Shown piece after piece: positions 6,464 to 13,983 of a DNA stretch of 19,803 bases (positions within the stretch are counted from its first letter, which is position 1; each line of letters starts with the position of its first letter). The notes beneath the pieces were generated by a model. That model saw only the letters and a program-made list of their open reading frames with translations, made no database searches and was not told the origin of the DNA. A program made the translations under genes and the position numbers. This DNA is from a bacterium. GTDB lineage: Bacteria > Patescibacteriota > Minisyncoccia > UBA6257 > 2-01-FULL-56-20. The stretch spans positions 1 through 19,803 of the forward strand of contig JAKALK010000011.1 of the NCBI GenBank assembly GCA_021813155.1. Direction: 5' to 3'.

Positions 6464-7015
6464 ATGTTTATTCTGGGAAGAAAACTGAAAATGAGCCAAA
6501 TTTGGGAGAAAGAACGCGCAACGCCCGTTACGATTATTAAAGCCGATCCCAATAAAATTTCCTTAATCCGTGCCAAAGATAAAGACGGTTACGAATCATT
6601 GCAGTTGTCACTTTTAAAATCTAAAAAAGAATTTCGAACCGACGGGCAAGATCTCAATTTAAAAGTTGGCGATCTTCTTGATGTTTCAGCCTTTAACGAA
6701 GGCGATCACGTAAAGGTTTCCGGCGTTTCTAAAGGGAGAGGTTTTCAGGGGGTAGTTAAGCGTCATGGTTTCGGAGGAGGGCCTCGAACCCATGGTCAGA
6801 AAAATCGTTTTCGCGCGCCTGGTTCTATCGGTAGCACTGCTTTTCAAAGAGTGGTTCCGGGAAGGAGAATGGCTGGTCATATGGGTGTTGAAAAAGTTAC
6901 TATTAAAAATTTAAGAGTTGCTAAGGTCGACCAAGCGAACAATCTTCTTTATCTTGAAGGTGCTACTCCAGGAGCAAGAGGCAGCCTCATAGCTATAAGC
7001 AAAATTAGAAAATAA
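6464..7015 (+). CDS. rplC: 50S ribosomal protein L3 (uL3)
   Basis: An early assembly protein of the large subunit whose long loop reaches the peptidyl transferase centre. The signature loop runs from GVSKGRGFQGVVKRHGF through RAPGSIGSTA to RMAGHMG (about 87-145), and the C-terminal barrel strand contains LYLEGATPGARGS. At 183 residues it is about 25 shorter than E. coli L3. The missing part is mainly the helical hairpin in the N-terminal half, between LLKSKKEF and LNLKVGD. The ATG at 6464 follows a T-rich region with no Shine-Dalgarno. It is the first gene of the long ribosomal cluster and is preceded by the structured leader described separately. Confidence 0.97.
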   Translation: MFILGRKLKMSQIWEKERATPVTIIKADPNKISLIRAKDKDGYESLQLSLLKSKKEFRTDGQDLNLKVGDLLDVSAFNEGDHVKVSGVSKGRGFQGVVKRHGFGGGPRTHGQKNRFRAPGSIGSTAFQRVVPGRRMAGHMGVEKVTIKNLRVAKVDQANNLLYLEGATPGARGSLIAISKIRK

Positions 7016-7020
7016 AATCC

Positions 7021-7671
7021 ATGAAACAATCTGTCATTGATCTTAAAGGAAAAGTAGTTAAAGAGGTTGAGCTCCCAGAAAAAGTTTTTGGCGTTAAATG
7101 GAACCCGGAGCTTGTTCATCAAGTTCTTTTGTCTCAACTTGCTAACCGTCGTCATCCTTGGGCTCACGCCAAAGGGAGGGGAGAAGTTAGGGGTGGTGGA
7201 CGGAAACCATGGAGACAGAAAGGTACTGGACGCGCAAGACACGGCTCTATTCGTTCGCCAATTTGGATTGGTGGGGGTAAAGCTCATGGCCCAAGTAAGG
7301 AAAGGAATTATTCCCAAAAAGTAAACAAAAAAATGAATCGCCTGGCGATCCTCTGCGTCCTTTCTAAGAAGTTTAAAGAAGCCGGAGTTAAAGTTGTTGA
7401 TCAGTTCAAATTTGATCCTGCTAAAACTAAGACCGTTGCGACCAACTTGAGGGTTATTTTAGATCTAAACAAAAACGATAAAAAATTCGACACCCTTCTC
7501 ATTACTCAACCCGAAAATAAAGAACCAATTCGGCTTACACGTAACCTCACTAAAACAAAAACCCTTAGTGCTGATTCCTTAAATGTTTACGATCTTTTAA
7601 ACCACAAAAACATACTTATCGAAGAGTCGGGAATAGCTTCTATTCAAAAGCACTATAAAACCGTGAAGTAA
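7021..7671 (+). CDS. rplD: 50S ribosomal protein L4 (uL4)
   Basis: This is a 216-residue early assembly protein whose extended loop lines the polypeptide exit tunnel. The loop is recognised by the block from NRRHPWAHAKGRGEVRGGGR to GRARHGSIRSP (about 42-78), and the globular domain with VYDLLNHKNILIEESGI ends the protein. Length is normal. It starts six bases after rplC. In E. coli and Bacillus L4 is the regulator of the S10 operon through its leader RNA, so it is a reasonable candidate effector for the leader upstream of rplC, though the sequence does not prove this. Confidence 0.97.
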   Translation: MKQSVIDLKGKVVKEVELPEKVFGVKWNPELVHQVLLSQLANRRHPWAHAKGRGEVRGGGRKPWRQKGTGRARHGSIRSPIWIGGGKAHGPSKERNYSQKVNKKMNRLAILCVLSKKFKEAGVKVVDQFKFDPAKTKTVATNLRVILDLNKNDKKFDTLLITQPENKEPIRLTRNLTKTKTLSADSLNVYDLLNHKNILIEESGIASIQKHYKTVK

Positions 7672-7672
7672 T

Positions 7673-7954
7673 ATGACAACTAAAATTTTTCTAATTAAAA
7701 AACCGTTAGTTACCGAAAAAGCCACTGCCCTAGATGAAGCCGGCAAGTACGTTTTTATTATTGACAAACATTCTTCTAAGAACGAAATAGCTAAAGCTGT
7801 TAAAAACCTTTATAAAGTTACCGTTTCGAAAGTAAATATTATTAACACCGCCGAGAAAAAAAAGAGATATCGCAATATCGTCGGTTTTAAAACTGGCGTC
7901 AAAAAAGCTATCGTTACCCTCAAAGCCGGGCAAAAGATTAATTTAACTCCGTAA
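7673..7954 (+). CDS. rplW: 50S ribosomal protein L23 (uL23)
   Basis: This is a 93-residue protein at the tunnel exit, the docking site for trigger factor and signal recognition particle. The N-terminal LIKKPLVTEKATAL signature is at 7-20, followed by YVFIIDKHSSKNEIAKAV and the VTVSKVNIINT strand, which are diagnostic. Length is typical of bacteria. The start codon lies one base after the rplD stop codon, so the genes are almost certainly translationally coupled. The basic loop containing AEKKKRYRNIVGF precedes the C-terminal strand with KKAIVTL. Nothing is missing compared with the family. Confidence 0.96.
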   Translation: MTTKIFLIKKPLVTEKATALDEAGKYVFIIDKHSSKNEIAKAVKNLYKVTVSKVNIINTAEKKKRYRNIVGFKTGVKKAIVTLKAGQKINLTP

Positions 7955-7958
7955 TCAT

Positions 7959-8795
7959 ATGAAAAATTTTTCACCCACAACTCCATCTCGCCGACATCTC
8001 TCTGTTGTAAGTTATAATTCTCTAAGCAAAGTTAGACCCACCAAATCGTTGCTTAAGAAGATTAAGACTCACGCTGGGCGCAATTCTCAAGGGAGAATTA
8101 CTGTTCGCCATCAAGGAGGGGGAAACAAGAAACTGTATCGAATCATTGATTTCAAACAAAACCATCTCGATGTTCCCGCTACAGTAAAAACTATCGAATA
8201 CGATCCATATCGTACCGCTTTTATTACTTTAGTTAGTTATCCCAGTGGCGAAAAGGCTTACTTCTTAGCCTGGCACGGCATTAAAGAAGGGGATGTTGTT
8301 ATTACATCAGAATCCGCTCCGCTTAAAGCCGGCAATCGACTGAAGCTAAAAAATATTCCAGTTGGCTATCAGATTTTTAGCGTTGAAATAAAGCCTAATT
8401 CAGGAGGCAAGTTGGCTCGCTCGGCCGGTTCTTACGCCGAAATTCTTGCTCAAGCAAATGGCTACACTGATCTCAAGTTTTCTTCTGGAGAAGTAAGAAG
8501 AGTGCCTTGGGAAGGCTATGCATCCTTGGGGCAAGTTTCGAATCCTGAACACAACTTAGTTACGATTGGCAAAGCCGGCCGCTCCAGATGGCTGGGTATT
8601 CGCCCGACTGTAAGGGGATCAGTAATGAACCCTGTCGATCATCCTTACGGCGGAGGAGAGGGAAGGACTCAACGGGGTACTCGACGGCCTAAAACAGCTT
8701 GGGGCAAGATTACTGGCGGTCACAAAACGCGAAATAAGAAAAAATGGTCCAGTCACCTTATAATTAAACGGCGGCCTAAAAAAAGTAAAAAATAA
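7959..8795 (+). CDS. rplB: 50S ribosomal protein L2 (uL2)
   Basis: This 278-residue protein is one of the most conserved of the large subunit and is needed for subunit association and peptidyl transfer. The GRNSQGRITVRHQGGGNK block is at about 40-57, followed by IEYDPYRTAFITLV. The C-terminal VMNPVDHPYGGGEGR segment is at 222-236. H228 corresponds to the functionally important E. coli H229. The second histidine of the usual DHPHGGGEG motif is replaced by tyrosine (Y230, codon TAC at 8646-8648). It is the fourth gene of the cluster, with a four-base gap on each side to rplW and about three to rpsS, and shows no Shine-Dalgarno. Confidence 0.98.
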   Translation: MKNFSPTTPSRRHLSVVSYNSLSKVRPTKSLLKKIKTHAGRNSQGRITVRHQGGGNKKLYRIIDFKQNHLDVPATVKTIEYDPYRTAFITLVSYPSGEKAYFLAWHGIKEGDVVITSESAPLKAGNRLKLKNIPVGYQIFSVEIKPNSGGKLARSAGSYAEILAQANGYTDLKFSSGEVRRVPWEGYASLGQVSNPEHNLVTIGKAGRSRWLGIRPTVRGSVMNPVDHPYGGGEGRTQRGTRRPKTAWGKITGGHKTRNKKKWSSHLIIKRRPKKSKK

Positions 8796-8798
8796 ACC

Positions 8799-9134
8799 AT
8801 GAGTAGAAGTTCTAAAAAAGGTCCTTTTGTGGATCCCAATATTTTGAAAAAAATTTCAAAAGTTAAACCTGAAGAAGGGATAGCTATTAAAACCTGGTCG
8901 CGCGATTCTGAAATTTCCCCCGAAATGGTTGGCTATATTTTTGCTGTCCATAACGGTAAAACCTTCATCGAAATTAGGATCAACGAAGATATGGTTGGCC
9001 ACAGGCTCGGTGAATTTTCTCCAACCAGAAAGTTTATAAAGCACGGCGGTAAGATGCAGCGCGAATTAGAGCAAAAAGCGGTTCCTGCTCCCGCCGACAA
9101 AAACGCCCCCGCTAAAACCACAGCAAAAAAATAA
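8799..9134 (+). CDS. rpsS: 30S ribosomal protein S19 (uS19)
   Basis: This 111-residue protein of the 30S head contacts S13 and the A-site finger. The N-terminal [12 protein letters not shown] is canonical, as are [17 protein letters not shown] and [15 protein letters not shown]. The core ends near residue 85. The remaining 25 residues are an Ala/Pro/Lys-rich, low-complexity tail ([18 protein letters not shown]) not found in the standard 92-residue protein. Such tails are disordered and basic and probably bind rRNA or are exposed on the head. The ATG is three bases after the rplB stop codon. Confidence 0.97.
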   Translation: MSRSSKKGPFVDPNILKKISKVKPEEGIAIKTWSRDSEISPEMVGYIFAVHNGKTFIEIRINEDMVGHRLGEFSPTRKFIKHGGKMQRELEQKAVPAPADKNAPAKTTAKK

Positions 9135-9143
9135 AATTATTTT

Positions 9144-9665
9144 ATGGCCGATCAAGTTGCAAAATTAAATCATTTGAAAATAGCCCCACGTAAAGTACGA
9201 GCAATCGCCGGGATTATTCAAGGTCTTTCGCTAAATGAAGCCGAAGCTCAACTGCTTATGCAGCGCCGCCGGGCCGCTCAAGCTATTTTGAAACTCTTGC
9301 GCTCTGCTGCTGCCAATGCTAAAAATAACCAACGTCTTGAACCAGAAAAGCTTTTTGTAAAATCCATCCAAGTTAACCAAGGGTCTATGCTTAAGCGATA
9401 TCTTCCCAGGGCACGAGGTATGGCCACTCCTATTGAAAAGAAAATGAGCCACATAACATTGATTCTTGGAGAAGGCGGTGAAAAAAGAGACTCTCGTTTT
9501 ACAATTGTGATAAAGAAAAAAACTAAACTTCACAAGGAAGAAAAAAGATCAAAACCCTCTAAAAACAAAAACAAAGCCAACGAAGAAACGTTTGGAGTTG
9601 AAAATAAGAAAGACCCCGGCTTCTTCAAAAAAGTTTTCAGTCGCAAATCTGGTATTGGCAACTAA
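9144..9665 (+). CDS. rplV: 50S ribosomal protein L22 (uL22) with long basic C-terminal tail
   Basis: L22 spans the large subunit from surface to exit tunnel, where its beta-hairpin helps form the constriction. The core (about 1-127) carries [17 protein letters not shown], then the helix with AAANAKNN, and the hairpin and motif [20 protein letters not shown]. The protein is 173 residues against about 110 in E. coli. The additional 45-60 C-terminal residues are rich in Lys, Asn and Glu and end with a short amphipathic segment ([11 protein letters not shown]). The tail is in frame and fills the space up to rpsC, two bases before its ATG, so it is not a misread frame. Its function is unknown. Confidence 0.96.
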   Translation: MADQVAKLNHLKIAPRKVRAIAGIIQGLSLNEAEAQLLMQRRRAAQAILKLLRSAAANAKNNQRLEPEKLFVKSIQVNQGSMLKRYLPRARGMATPIEKKMSHITLILGEGGEKRDSRFTIVIKKKTKLHKEEKRSKPSKNKNKANEETFGVENKKDPGFFKKVFSRKSGIGN

Positions 9666-9667
9666 TT

Positions 9668-10357
9668 ATGGGACAGAAAATTAATCCACAATCATTAAGG
9701 TTAGGTGTAACTAAAGGGTGGCCGGTTAGGTGGTTCCTTAAGGGCAACTACAAAAACCATCTCGAAGAGGATGAAACGATTAGAAAGGTCATCCAAAAAA
9801 AGATCAATCAAGCTGGCATTGTTGCAATTGAGATTGAACGCACCTCGAATAATTTAAGAGTGATCATTCAAGCGGCTCGACCGGGTTTTGTCATTGGTCG
9901 GGGTGGAAAGGGTATCGAGGATCTTACTCGAACCATCGAAAAATCTTTACGGGAAGTTCGAAAAAATCAAAAAGCAAAAGTTAATCTAAGTGTCAATGTT
10001 GAAGAATTAAAACGCTCTGAGATATCGGCCGTCTATACTGCTCAGCAAGTTGCTTGGGATCTCGAAAAACGGATGCCATTCCGCAGGGTAATGAAAAAAT
10101 ATCTCGACCTGATTATGCAAAATCGTGACTGTAAGGGAACCAAAATTTGGCTTTCAGGTCGTCTTGGGGGAGCCGAAATCGCTCGCCGAGAATGGCTTAA
10201 GGTCGGCACTCTTCCATTGCAAACCCTAAGAGCGAATATTGATTACGGTCAGGCTACTGCTTTTACCACTTATGGCACCATTGGAGTTAAAGTTTGGATC
10301 TATAAAGGAGAAATCGTGCCCGAAGATAAACAGGTCGGCGTTAAGTCGAGAAATTAA
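9668..10357 (+). CDS. rpsC: 30S ribosomal protein S3 (uS3)
   Basis: This 229-residue protein lies at the mRNA entry channel of the 30S subunit and has helicase-related function with S4 and S5. It starts with [13 protein letters not shown]. The type II KH domain carries the GxxG loop at about 77-80 (GRGG) within [14 protein letters not shown]. The C-terminal domain contains [18 protein letters not shown], and the [14 protein letters not shown] strand near 200-214 is diagnostic. Length is normal. It begins two bases after rplV, with a short gap to rplP. No Shine-Dalgarno is visible. Confidence 0.98.
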   Translation: MGQKINPQSLRLGVTKGWPVRWFLKGNYKNHLEEDETIRKVIQKKINQAGIVAIEIERTSNNLRVIIQAARPGFVIGRGGKGIEDLTRTIEKSLREVRKNQKAKVNLSVNVEELKRSEISAVYTAQQVAWDLEKRMPFRRVMKKYLDLIMQNRDCKGTKIWLSGRLGGAEIARREWLKVGTLPLQTLRANIDYGQATAFTTYGTIGVKVWIYKGEIVPEDKQVGVKSRN

Positions 10358-10363
10358 TCTACT

Positions 10364-10777
10364 ATGCTCCTTCCTAAGAAAGTAAAACATAGAAAGTGGC
10401 AAAAAGGACGTTCTAGAAAACGCCAAGTTGAAACTAGGGGTCTTGAGTTAAGTTATGGCCAGTATGGTCTTAAAGCTGTTGATGCCGCTTGGTTAAATTC
10501 ACGACAAATTGAAGCCGGTCGTCGCGCTATTACCAATTATTTAAAAAGACAAGGACGTCTCTGGATTCGAGTTTTCCCAGATAAGCCGGTTACCAAGAGG
10601 CCCCCAGAGTCCACTCTCGGAGGCGGGAAAGGAAGCGTCGATCGCTACGTTTTTCCCGTTCGGCCCGGAAGAATTATTTTTGAAATTGATGGAGTAAATA
10701 GCAGCACCGCCCTAGCCGCTCTTAGGCTAGCAGGTTATAAAATGCCTTTTAAGACTAAAGTCGTTTCGAAAAAATAG
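10364..10777 (+). CDS. rplP: 50S ribosomal protein L16 (uL16)
   Basis: This 137-residue protein sits near the A-site of the peptidyl transferase region and is added late in assembly. The canonical N terminus MLLPKKVKHRKWQKGR, the YGLKAVDAAWLNSRQIEAGRRA block and the WIRVFPDKPVTKRP segment are clear. In the loop that contacts A-site tRNA the usual Arg-Met-Gly-x-Gly-Lys-Gly is TLGGGKG here. T84 (ACT at 10613-10615) therefore replaces the highly conserved arginine (R81 of E. coli, hydroxylated there by YcfD/RoxA). Length is otherwise normal. It lies six bases after rpsC and 12 before rpmC. Confidence 0.97.
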   Translation: MLLPKKVKHRKWQKGRSRKRQVETRGLELSYGQYGLKAVDAAWLNSRQIEAGRRAITNYLKRQGRLWIRVFPDKPVTKRPPESTLGGGKGSVDRYVFPVRPGRIIFEIDGVNSSTALAALRLAGYKMPFKTKVVSKK

Positions 10778-10789
10778 AAATTATTATTT

Positions 10790-11008
10790 ATGAAAAACAA
10801 AGAAATCCAAGAACTCAAAAATAAAAGCACGCCCGAACTTGAAAAACTTTTCCGGGATTATCAGGAACAACTCCATGGCCTAAAATTTGATTTAGCAGCC
10901 GGGAAAGTTAAGAACGTTACCACTCTTAGGGTTTTACGAAAAAATATCGCTCGAGTCCTTACTTTTTTGCATCTTCGAGAAGGGTCGCATAATAATTTAA
11001 AATCATGA
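10790..11008 (+). CDS. rpmC: 50S ribosomal protein L29 (uL29)
   Basis: This is a small two-helix protein of 72 residues at the exit of the polypeptide tunnel next to L23. The N-terminal helix contains KEIQELKNKSTPELEKLF and the second helix contains LHGLKFDLAAGKVKNVTTLR followed by VLRKNIARVLTFL, the usual family order. It is slightly longer than E. coli L29 (63). The stop codon TGA overlaps the rpsQ start codon (ATGA at 11005-11008), so the genes are translationally coupled. It also shows that TGA is a stop codon in this organism. Confidence 0.95.
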   Translation: MKNKEIQELKNKSTPELEKLFRDYQEQLHGLKFDLAAGKVKNVTTLRVLRKNIARVLTFLHLREGSHNNLKS

Positions 11009-11268
11009 GAGAAAAAGTTATAAAAAAACGAAAACTTGAAGGGGTCGTTGTCGGTGATAAAATGGCAAAAACTCGCGTTGTCGCGATTGAGCGTCTTAAA
11101 AAACACCCTAAATACTCCCGCTATTATCGGGTTACGAAAAGATTTAAAGCTCATGATGAGAACAATGAATTCAAAATTGGAGACGTAGTTATTCTTGAAG
11201 AAACCAGGCCCATTTCGCGAGAGAAAAGATGGAAAATAATCGGTCGTATCGAAAAAAGTAAACAATGA
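11005..11268 (+). CDS. rpsQ: 30S ribosomal protein S17 (uS17)
   Basis: This is an 87-residue OB-fold protein that binds the 5' domain of 16S rRNA early in assembly. The family pattern is present: LEGVVVGDKMAKTRVVAIERLKKHPKY near the N terminus, then YRVTKRFKAHDENNEFKIGDVV and the ETRPISREKRWKI segment that ends the fold. Length is normal. It overlaps rpmC upstream and rplN downstream, each by the four bases ATGA, so translation of the three genes should be coupled without separate ribosome binding sites. Confidence 0.97.
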   Translation: MREKVIKKRKLEGVVVGDKMAKTRVVAIERLKKHPKYSRYYRVTKRFKAHDENNEFKIGDVVILEETRPISREKRWKIIGRIEKSKQ

Positions 11269-11633
11269 TTCAAGAACGTTCCATTTTAAAAGTTGCCGAT
11301 AATTCAGGAGCCAAAACAGTTCGCTGCTTTAGGATTCTTGGGGGTACTCGTCGCCGCTATGCCCAAGTTGGAGATATTGTTATCGCCTCTGTTCAAGTTG
11401 CCGAACCACGCAAAAACGTCAAAAAGAAAGATATTATTAAGGCTTTAATTGTAAGACAACGTAATCCTATCCGTAGGTCGGATGGTTCTTATCTTAGATT
11501 TGACGAAAACGCTATAGTTATCGTTGATAACAAAAAAGAGCCAATTGCCACTCGAGTTTTCGGACCACTCCCGAGAGAATTAAAAGCTAAAGGTTTTGAA
11601 AAACTAATCACTATGGCCGAAGAAGTAGTATGA
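11265..11633 (+). CDS. rplN: 50S ribosomal protein L14 (uL14)
   Basis: This 122-residue beta-barrel protein forms part of inter-subunit bridges with 16S rRNA helix 14 and the L19 interface. It begins MIQERSILKVADNSGAK, has the VGDIVIASVQVAEP strand, and contains the highly conserved YLRFDENAIVIVDNKKEP and ATRVFGPLPREL blocks near the C terminus. Exact canonical length. The start codon overlaps the rpsQ stop codon and its own stop overlaps the rplX start (ATGA at 11630-11633), making a chain of three overlapping junctions. Confidence 0.98.
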   Translation: MIQERSILKVADNSGAKTVRCFRILGGTRRRYAQVGDIVIASVQVAEPRKNVKKKDIIKALIVRQRNPIRRSDGSYLRFDENAIVIVDNKKEPIATRVFGPLPRELKAKGFEKLITMAEEVV

Positions 11634-11935
11634 ACATAAAAAAAGGAGACCAAGTTAAAATTTTATCTGGAAAGGATCGCGGCAAAACCGGTTCGGTTTT
11701 TAATGTGTTAACTAAAGAAAATCGAGTTACCGTTGAGGGCCTTAATGTTTTCAAAAAAAGATCTCGTCCTAAAAAGCAAGGCCAGAAAGGAGAAGTTGTT
11801 ATGGTTCCGCGTCCAATGCCGGTCGCTAAAGTTATGTTGATCTGTAAAAACTGCAAAAAACCAACTCGGGTTGGACATCGCGAAGAGGGGAATCAAAGAG
11901 TTCGTTACTGTAAGCACTGCCAGGCCAAAACTTAA
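11630..11935 (+). CDS. rplX: 50S ribosomal protein L24 (uL24), with C-terminal zinc-ribbon cysteines
   Basis: L24 is an assembly initiator that binds the 5' end of 23S rRNA. The N-terminal KOW domain is MNIKKGDQVKILSGKDRGK followed by the KENRVTVEGLNVFKK strand. The protein is 101 residues, a usual length. Residues 72, 75, 94 and 97 are cysteines arranged CKNC and CKHC, which can hold a zinc ion, as in many Gram-positive and CPR L24 proteins. The start overlaps the end of rplN by four bases, and rplE begins two bases after the stop. Confidence 0.97.
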   Translation: MNIKKGDQVKILSGKDRGKTGSVFNVLTKENRVTVEGLNVFKKRSRPKKQGQKGEVVMVPRPMPVAKVMLICKNCKKPTRVGHREEGNQRVRYCKHCQAKT

Positions 11936-11937
11936 AT

Positions 11938-12474
11938 ATGATTGAAAAACCTATTCATCAAAAAAAAGAGCTGTCCGCTGTAAATCGCAGTCTTGATAAA
12001 ATTATTATTAACACTGGTGTTGGCAGATTAAGTAACCAGCCGAATTTTGAGGAAAAAATCCTCCCTCAAATCTCGAAAGACTTAGCTTTGATTACGGGTC
12101 AAAAACCCCAAGTTTGTCGGGCCAGAAAATCAATTGCCAGTTTTAAAATAAGAGAAGGACAAATTGTTGGCCTTAGGGTAACCCTAAGACGCCGTAAAAT
12201 GGTTGATTTTTTTGGGCGTCTCATTAAAATAGTACTGCCTCGCGTACGAGATTTTAGTGGAATCGATAAGAAATCGGTTGATGCTGGAGGCGTTTTAAAC
12301 ATTGGGGTCAAAGAGCATTCGGTCTTTCCTGAAATCAATGCCGAAGATTCCTTAATCAATTTCCCGCTTGGCATCAATGTAGTTCCCAAAGGAAAACATC
12401 GTGAGGAGAGTTTAAATTTATACACCGAACTCGGCGTTCCCTTCAAAAAGTCTCCACTTAAATCTCATAAATAA
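11938..12474 (+). CDS. rplE: 50S ribosomal protein L5 (uL5)
   Basis: This 178-residue protein of the central protuberance binds 5S rRNA and contacts the 30S head and P-site tRNA. The blocks LDKIIINTGVG, LITGQKPQVCRARKSIASFKIREG and GLRVTLRRRKMVDFFGRLI are present in the N-terminal half. The C-terminal part contains GVKEHSVFPEI and the final strand. Length is typical. It begins two bases after rplX and is followed at six bases by rpsN. The partner proteins L18 (and the 5S rRNA gene, not in this window) would complete the complex. Confidence 0.98.
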   Translation: MIEKPIHQKKELSAVNRSLDKIIINTGVGRLSNQPNFEEKILPQISKDLALITGQKPQVCRARKSIASFKIREGQIVGLRVTLRRRKMVDFFGRLIKIVLPRVRDFSGIDKKSVDAGGVLNIGVKEHSVFPEINAEDSLINFPLGINVVPKGKHREESLNLYTELGVPFKKSPLKSHK

Positions 12475-12480
12475 CTCATT

Positions 12481-12666
12481 ATGGCCAAAACATCTGTAAT
12501 CGCTCGCAGTCAAAAAAAGCCAAAATTTAAAACCCGGATTGTTAGAAGGTGTTTTCGCTGTGGTCGGAAGCGGGGATATATGAGATTCTTTGGTATCTGT
12601 CGTATTTGTTTTAGAGAAATGGCTTCTCGCGGGCAGATTCCCGGAGTGAAGAAATCAAGTTGGTAA
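12481..12666 (+). CDS. rpsN: 30S ribosomal protein S14 type Z (uS14, zinc-binding)
   Basis: This is the short, 61-residue form of S14, with the zinc-binding motif C24-x2-C27 and C40-x2-C43 in [23 protein letters not shown]. This form is common in Gram-positive bacteria, CPR and others; the longer C-minus form of E. coli is absent. The C-terminal [17 protein letters not shown] is diagnostic. It binds the 30S head next to S3 and S10. It lies six bases after rplE and six before rpsH, so it is fully embedded in the spc operon. Confidence 0.98.
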   Translation: MAKTSVIARSQKKPKFKTRIVRRCFRCGRKRGYMRFFGICRICFREMASRGQIPGVKKSSW

Positions 12667-12672
12667 TAATTT

Positions 12673-13053
12673 ATGTACTACGATCTTTTAGCACGAATTA
12701 AAAATGCTTACGCGGCCGAGAAACCATCTCTTCTAGTTCCTTTTTCAAAGGTAGATTTTGAGATCTCAAAAATCTTGGTTAAGGACAAATATCTTCATGA
12801 AGTTCAAAAAAGAGCTATAAATCGTAAAAATTACATGGATATTAAGCTTTCCTATCAAAACCACCAACCTAGTTTTAAAGACTTTAAGATTATTAGCCGT
12901 CCAGGACGCCGCATTTATACCACTTATCACGACATCAAGCCCGTCAAAAACGGCTACGGTTTAGCTATTATCTCAACTTCAAAAGGCGTTTTTAACCACA
13001 AAGAAGCTAGGAAAATGAAAGTCGGCGGTGAATATTTATTCGAAATTTGGTAA
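12673..13053 (+). CDS. rpsH: 30S ribosomal protein S8 (uS8)
   Basis: This 126-residue primary binding protein of the 16S rRNA central domain is, in E. coli, also the translational repressor of the spc operon. The N-terminal YDLLARIKNAYAA, the middle SRPGRRIYTTYHDI block and the C-terminal GLAIISTSKGVFNHKEARK followed by GGEYLFEIW are diagnostic. Length is normal. It is separated from rpsN and rplF by only six bases on each side. No Shine-Dalgarno is evident. Confidence 0.97.
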   Translation: MYYDLLARIKNAYAAEKPSLLVPFSKVDFEISKILVKDKYLHEVQKRAINRKNYMDIKLSYQNHQPSFKDFKIISRPGRRIYTTYHDIKPVKNGYGLAIISTSKGVFNHKEARKMKVGGEYLFEIW

Positions 13054-13059
13054 AAAACT

Positions 13060-13602
13060 ATGAGTCGATTAGCGAGAAAAATAATTACAATTAATTCCGG
13101 AGCGTCAGTTACCCTGACTGACGGAGTTTTGTTTTTTAAAGGACCAAAAGGCGAAAGGCAACTTAAGGTTTTGCCGTATGTTCAAGTCGCTATTCAAAAC
13201 CAGGAAATTAGCGTGAAGTCTGATAAAAATTTAAGGCAAGCCAAGGCAAACGTTGGCACTATGTGGTCTTTGATTAAAAACGGCCTCGAAGGTGTTCTTC
13301 AAGGGTTTAAGAAGGTGCTTGAAATAGAAGGCGTAGGCTATAAAGCCAATCTCGAAGGAAAAACATTAGTTTTGTCACTTGGATTTGTTAATCCTATTCG
13401 TTTTGATCCTCCGAGCGACGTTCAAATCCAAGTAGAAAAGAATCAGATCGTTATTACGGGTATCGATAAAGAATCGGTCGGTCAAGCGGCCGCTAAGATT
13501 AGGTCGTTTAAAAAACCCGAACCCTATAAGGGTAAAGGTATTCATTATCAAGGAGAAGTTATTCGACGCAAGGCCGGGAAAAAAGCGGTTGCTTCTTCTT
13601 AA
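13060..13602 (+). CDS. rplF: 50S ribosomal protein L6 (uL6)
   Basis: This 180-residue protein, built from two repeats of the same fold, lies at the base of the L7/L12 stalk close to the factor-binding site. It contains the first-domain strand with VTLTDGVLFFKGPKGE, then the EGVLQGFKKVLEIEGVGYKA segment and the C-terminal signature RSFKKPEPYKGKGIHYQGE followed by the basic tail VIRRKAGKKAV. Length is normal. There are six bases between rpsH and this gene, and eight before rplR. Confidence 0.98.
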   Translation: MSRLARKIITINSGASVTLTDGVLFFKGPKGERQLKVLPYVQVAIQNQEISVKSDKNLRQAKANVGTMWSLIKNGLEGVLQGFKKVLEIEGVGYKANLEGKTLVLSLGFVNPIRFDPPSDVQIQVEKNQIVITGIDKESVGQAAAKIRSFKKPEPYKGKGIHYQGEVIRRKAGKKAVASS

Positions 13603-13610
13603 AAATCTCT

Positions 13611-13973
13611 ATGAATAAATCTAAGGCTATTAATCAACAACGAGAGAGGCGAGGAAAAAGGGCTCGGGCCAGGGTTTTTGGGGTTGCCACGAAACCCCGC
13701 CTTGCAATTTTCAGAAGTAATCAAGCTATCTATGCTCAGCTGGTCAATGATGAAAAACACAGCATTATTCTAGCCATTTCAAGTCGTAATCTAAAATTAG
13801 GAGAAGGTCGGAAAAATAAGACTGAACAGGCCAGGTTAGTTGGGGCGGCTTTAGCAGAGAAGGCTGTTTCCGTAGGTATTAAAACCGCGGTTTTAGATCG
13901 TGGCCATTATCGATACCAAGGGCGAGTTCTGGCTCTAGTTGAAGCTGCTAAAAAATCTGGTTTAAAGATATAA
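13611..13973 (+). CDS. rplR: 50S ribosomal protein L18 (uL18)
   Basis: This 120-residue protein binds 5S rRNA in the central protuberance together with L5. The N-terminal basic arm (RERRGKRARARVFG) is followed by KPRLAIFRSNQAIYAQLVND and the characteristic VLDRGHYRYQGRVLALVEAA segment. The latter is slightly divergent from the usual FDRGGYxYHGRVKALADAARE (H and Y for G and H). Length is typical. It sits eight bases after rplF and ten before rpsE. Confidence 0.97.
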   Translation: MNKSKAINQQRERRGKRARARVFGVATKPRLAIFRSNQAIYAQLVNDEKHSIILAISSRNLKLGEGRKNKTEQARLVGAALAEKAVSVGIKTAVLDRGHYRYQGRVLALVEAAKKSGLKI

Positions 13974-13983
13974 TTAAAAATCG

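Noticed and set aside
7067..7324. 85-codon plus-strand open frame inside rplD
   Set aside because: It is a shadow frame of the well-conserved L4 gene and has no recognisable motifs.
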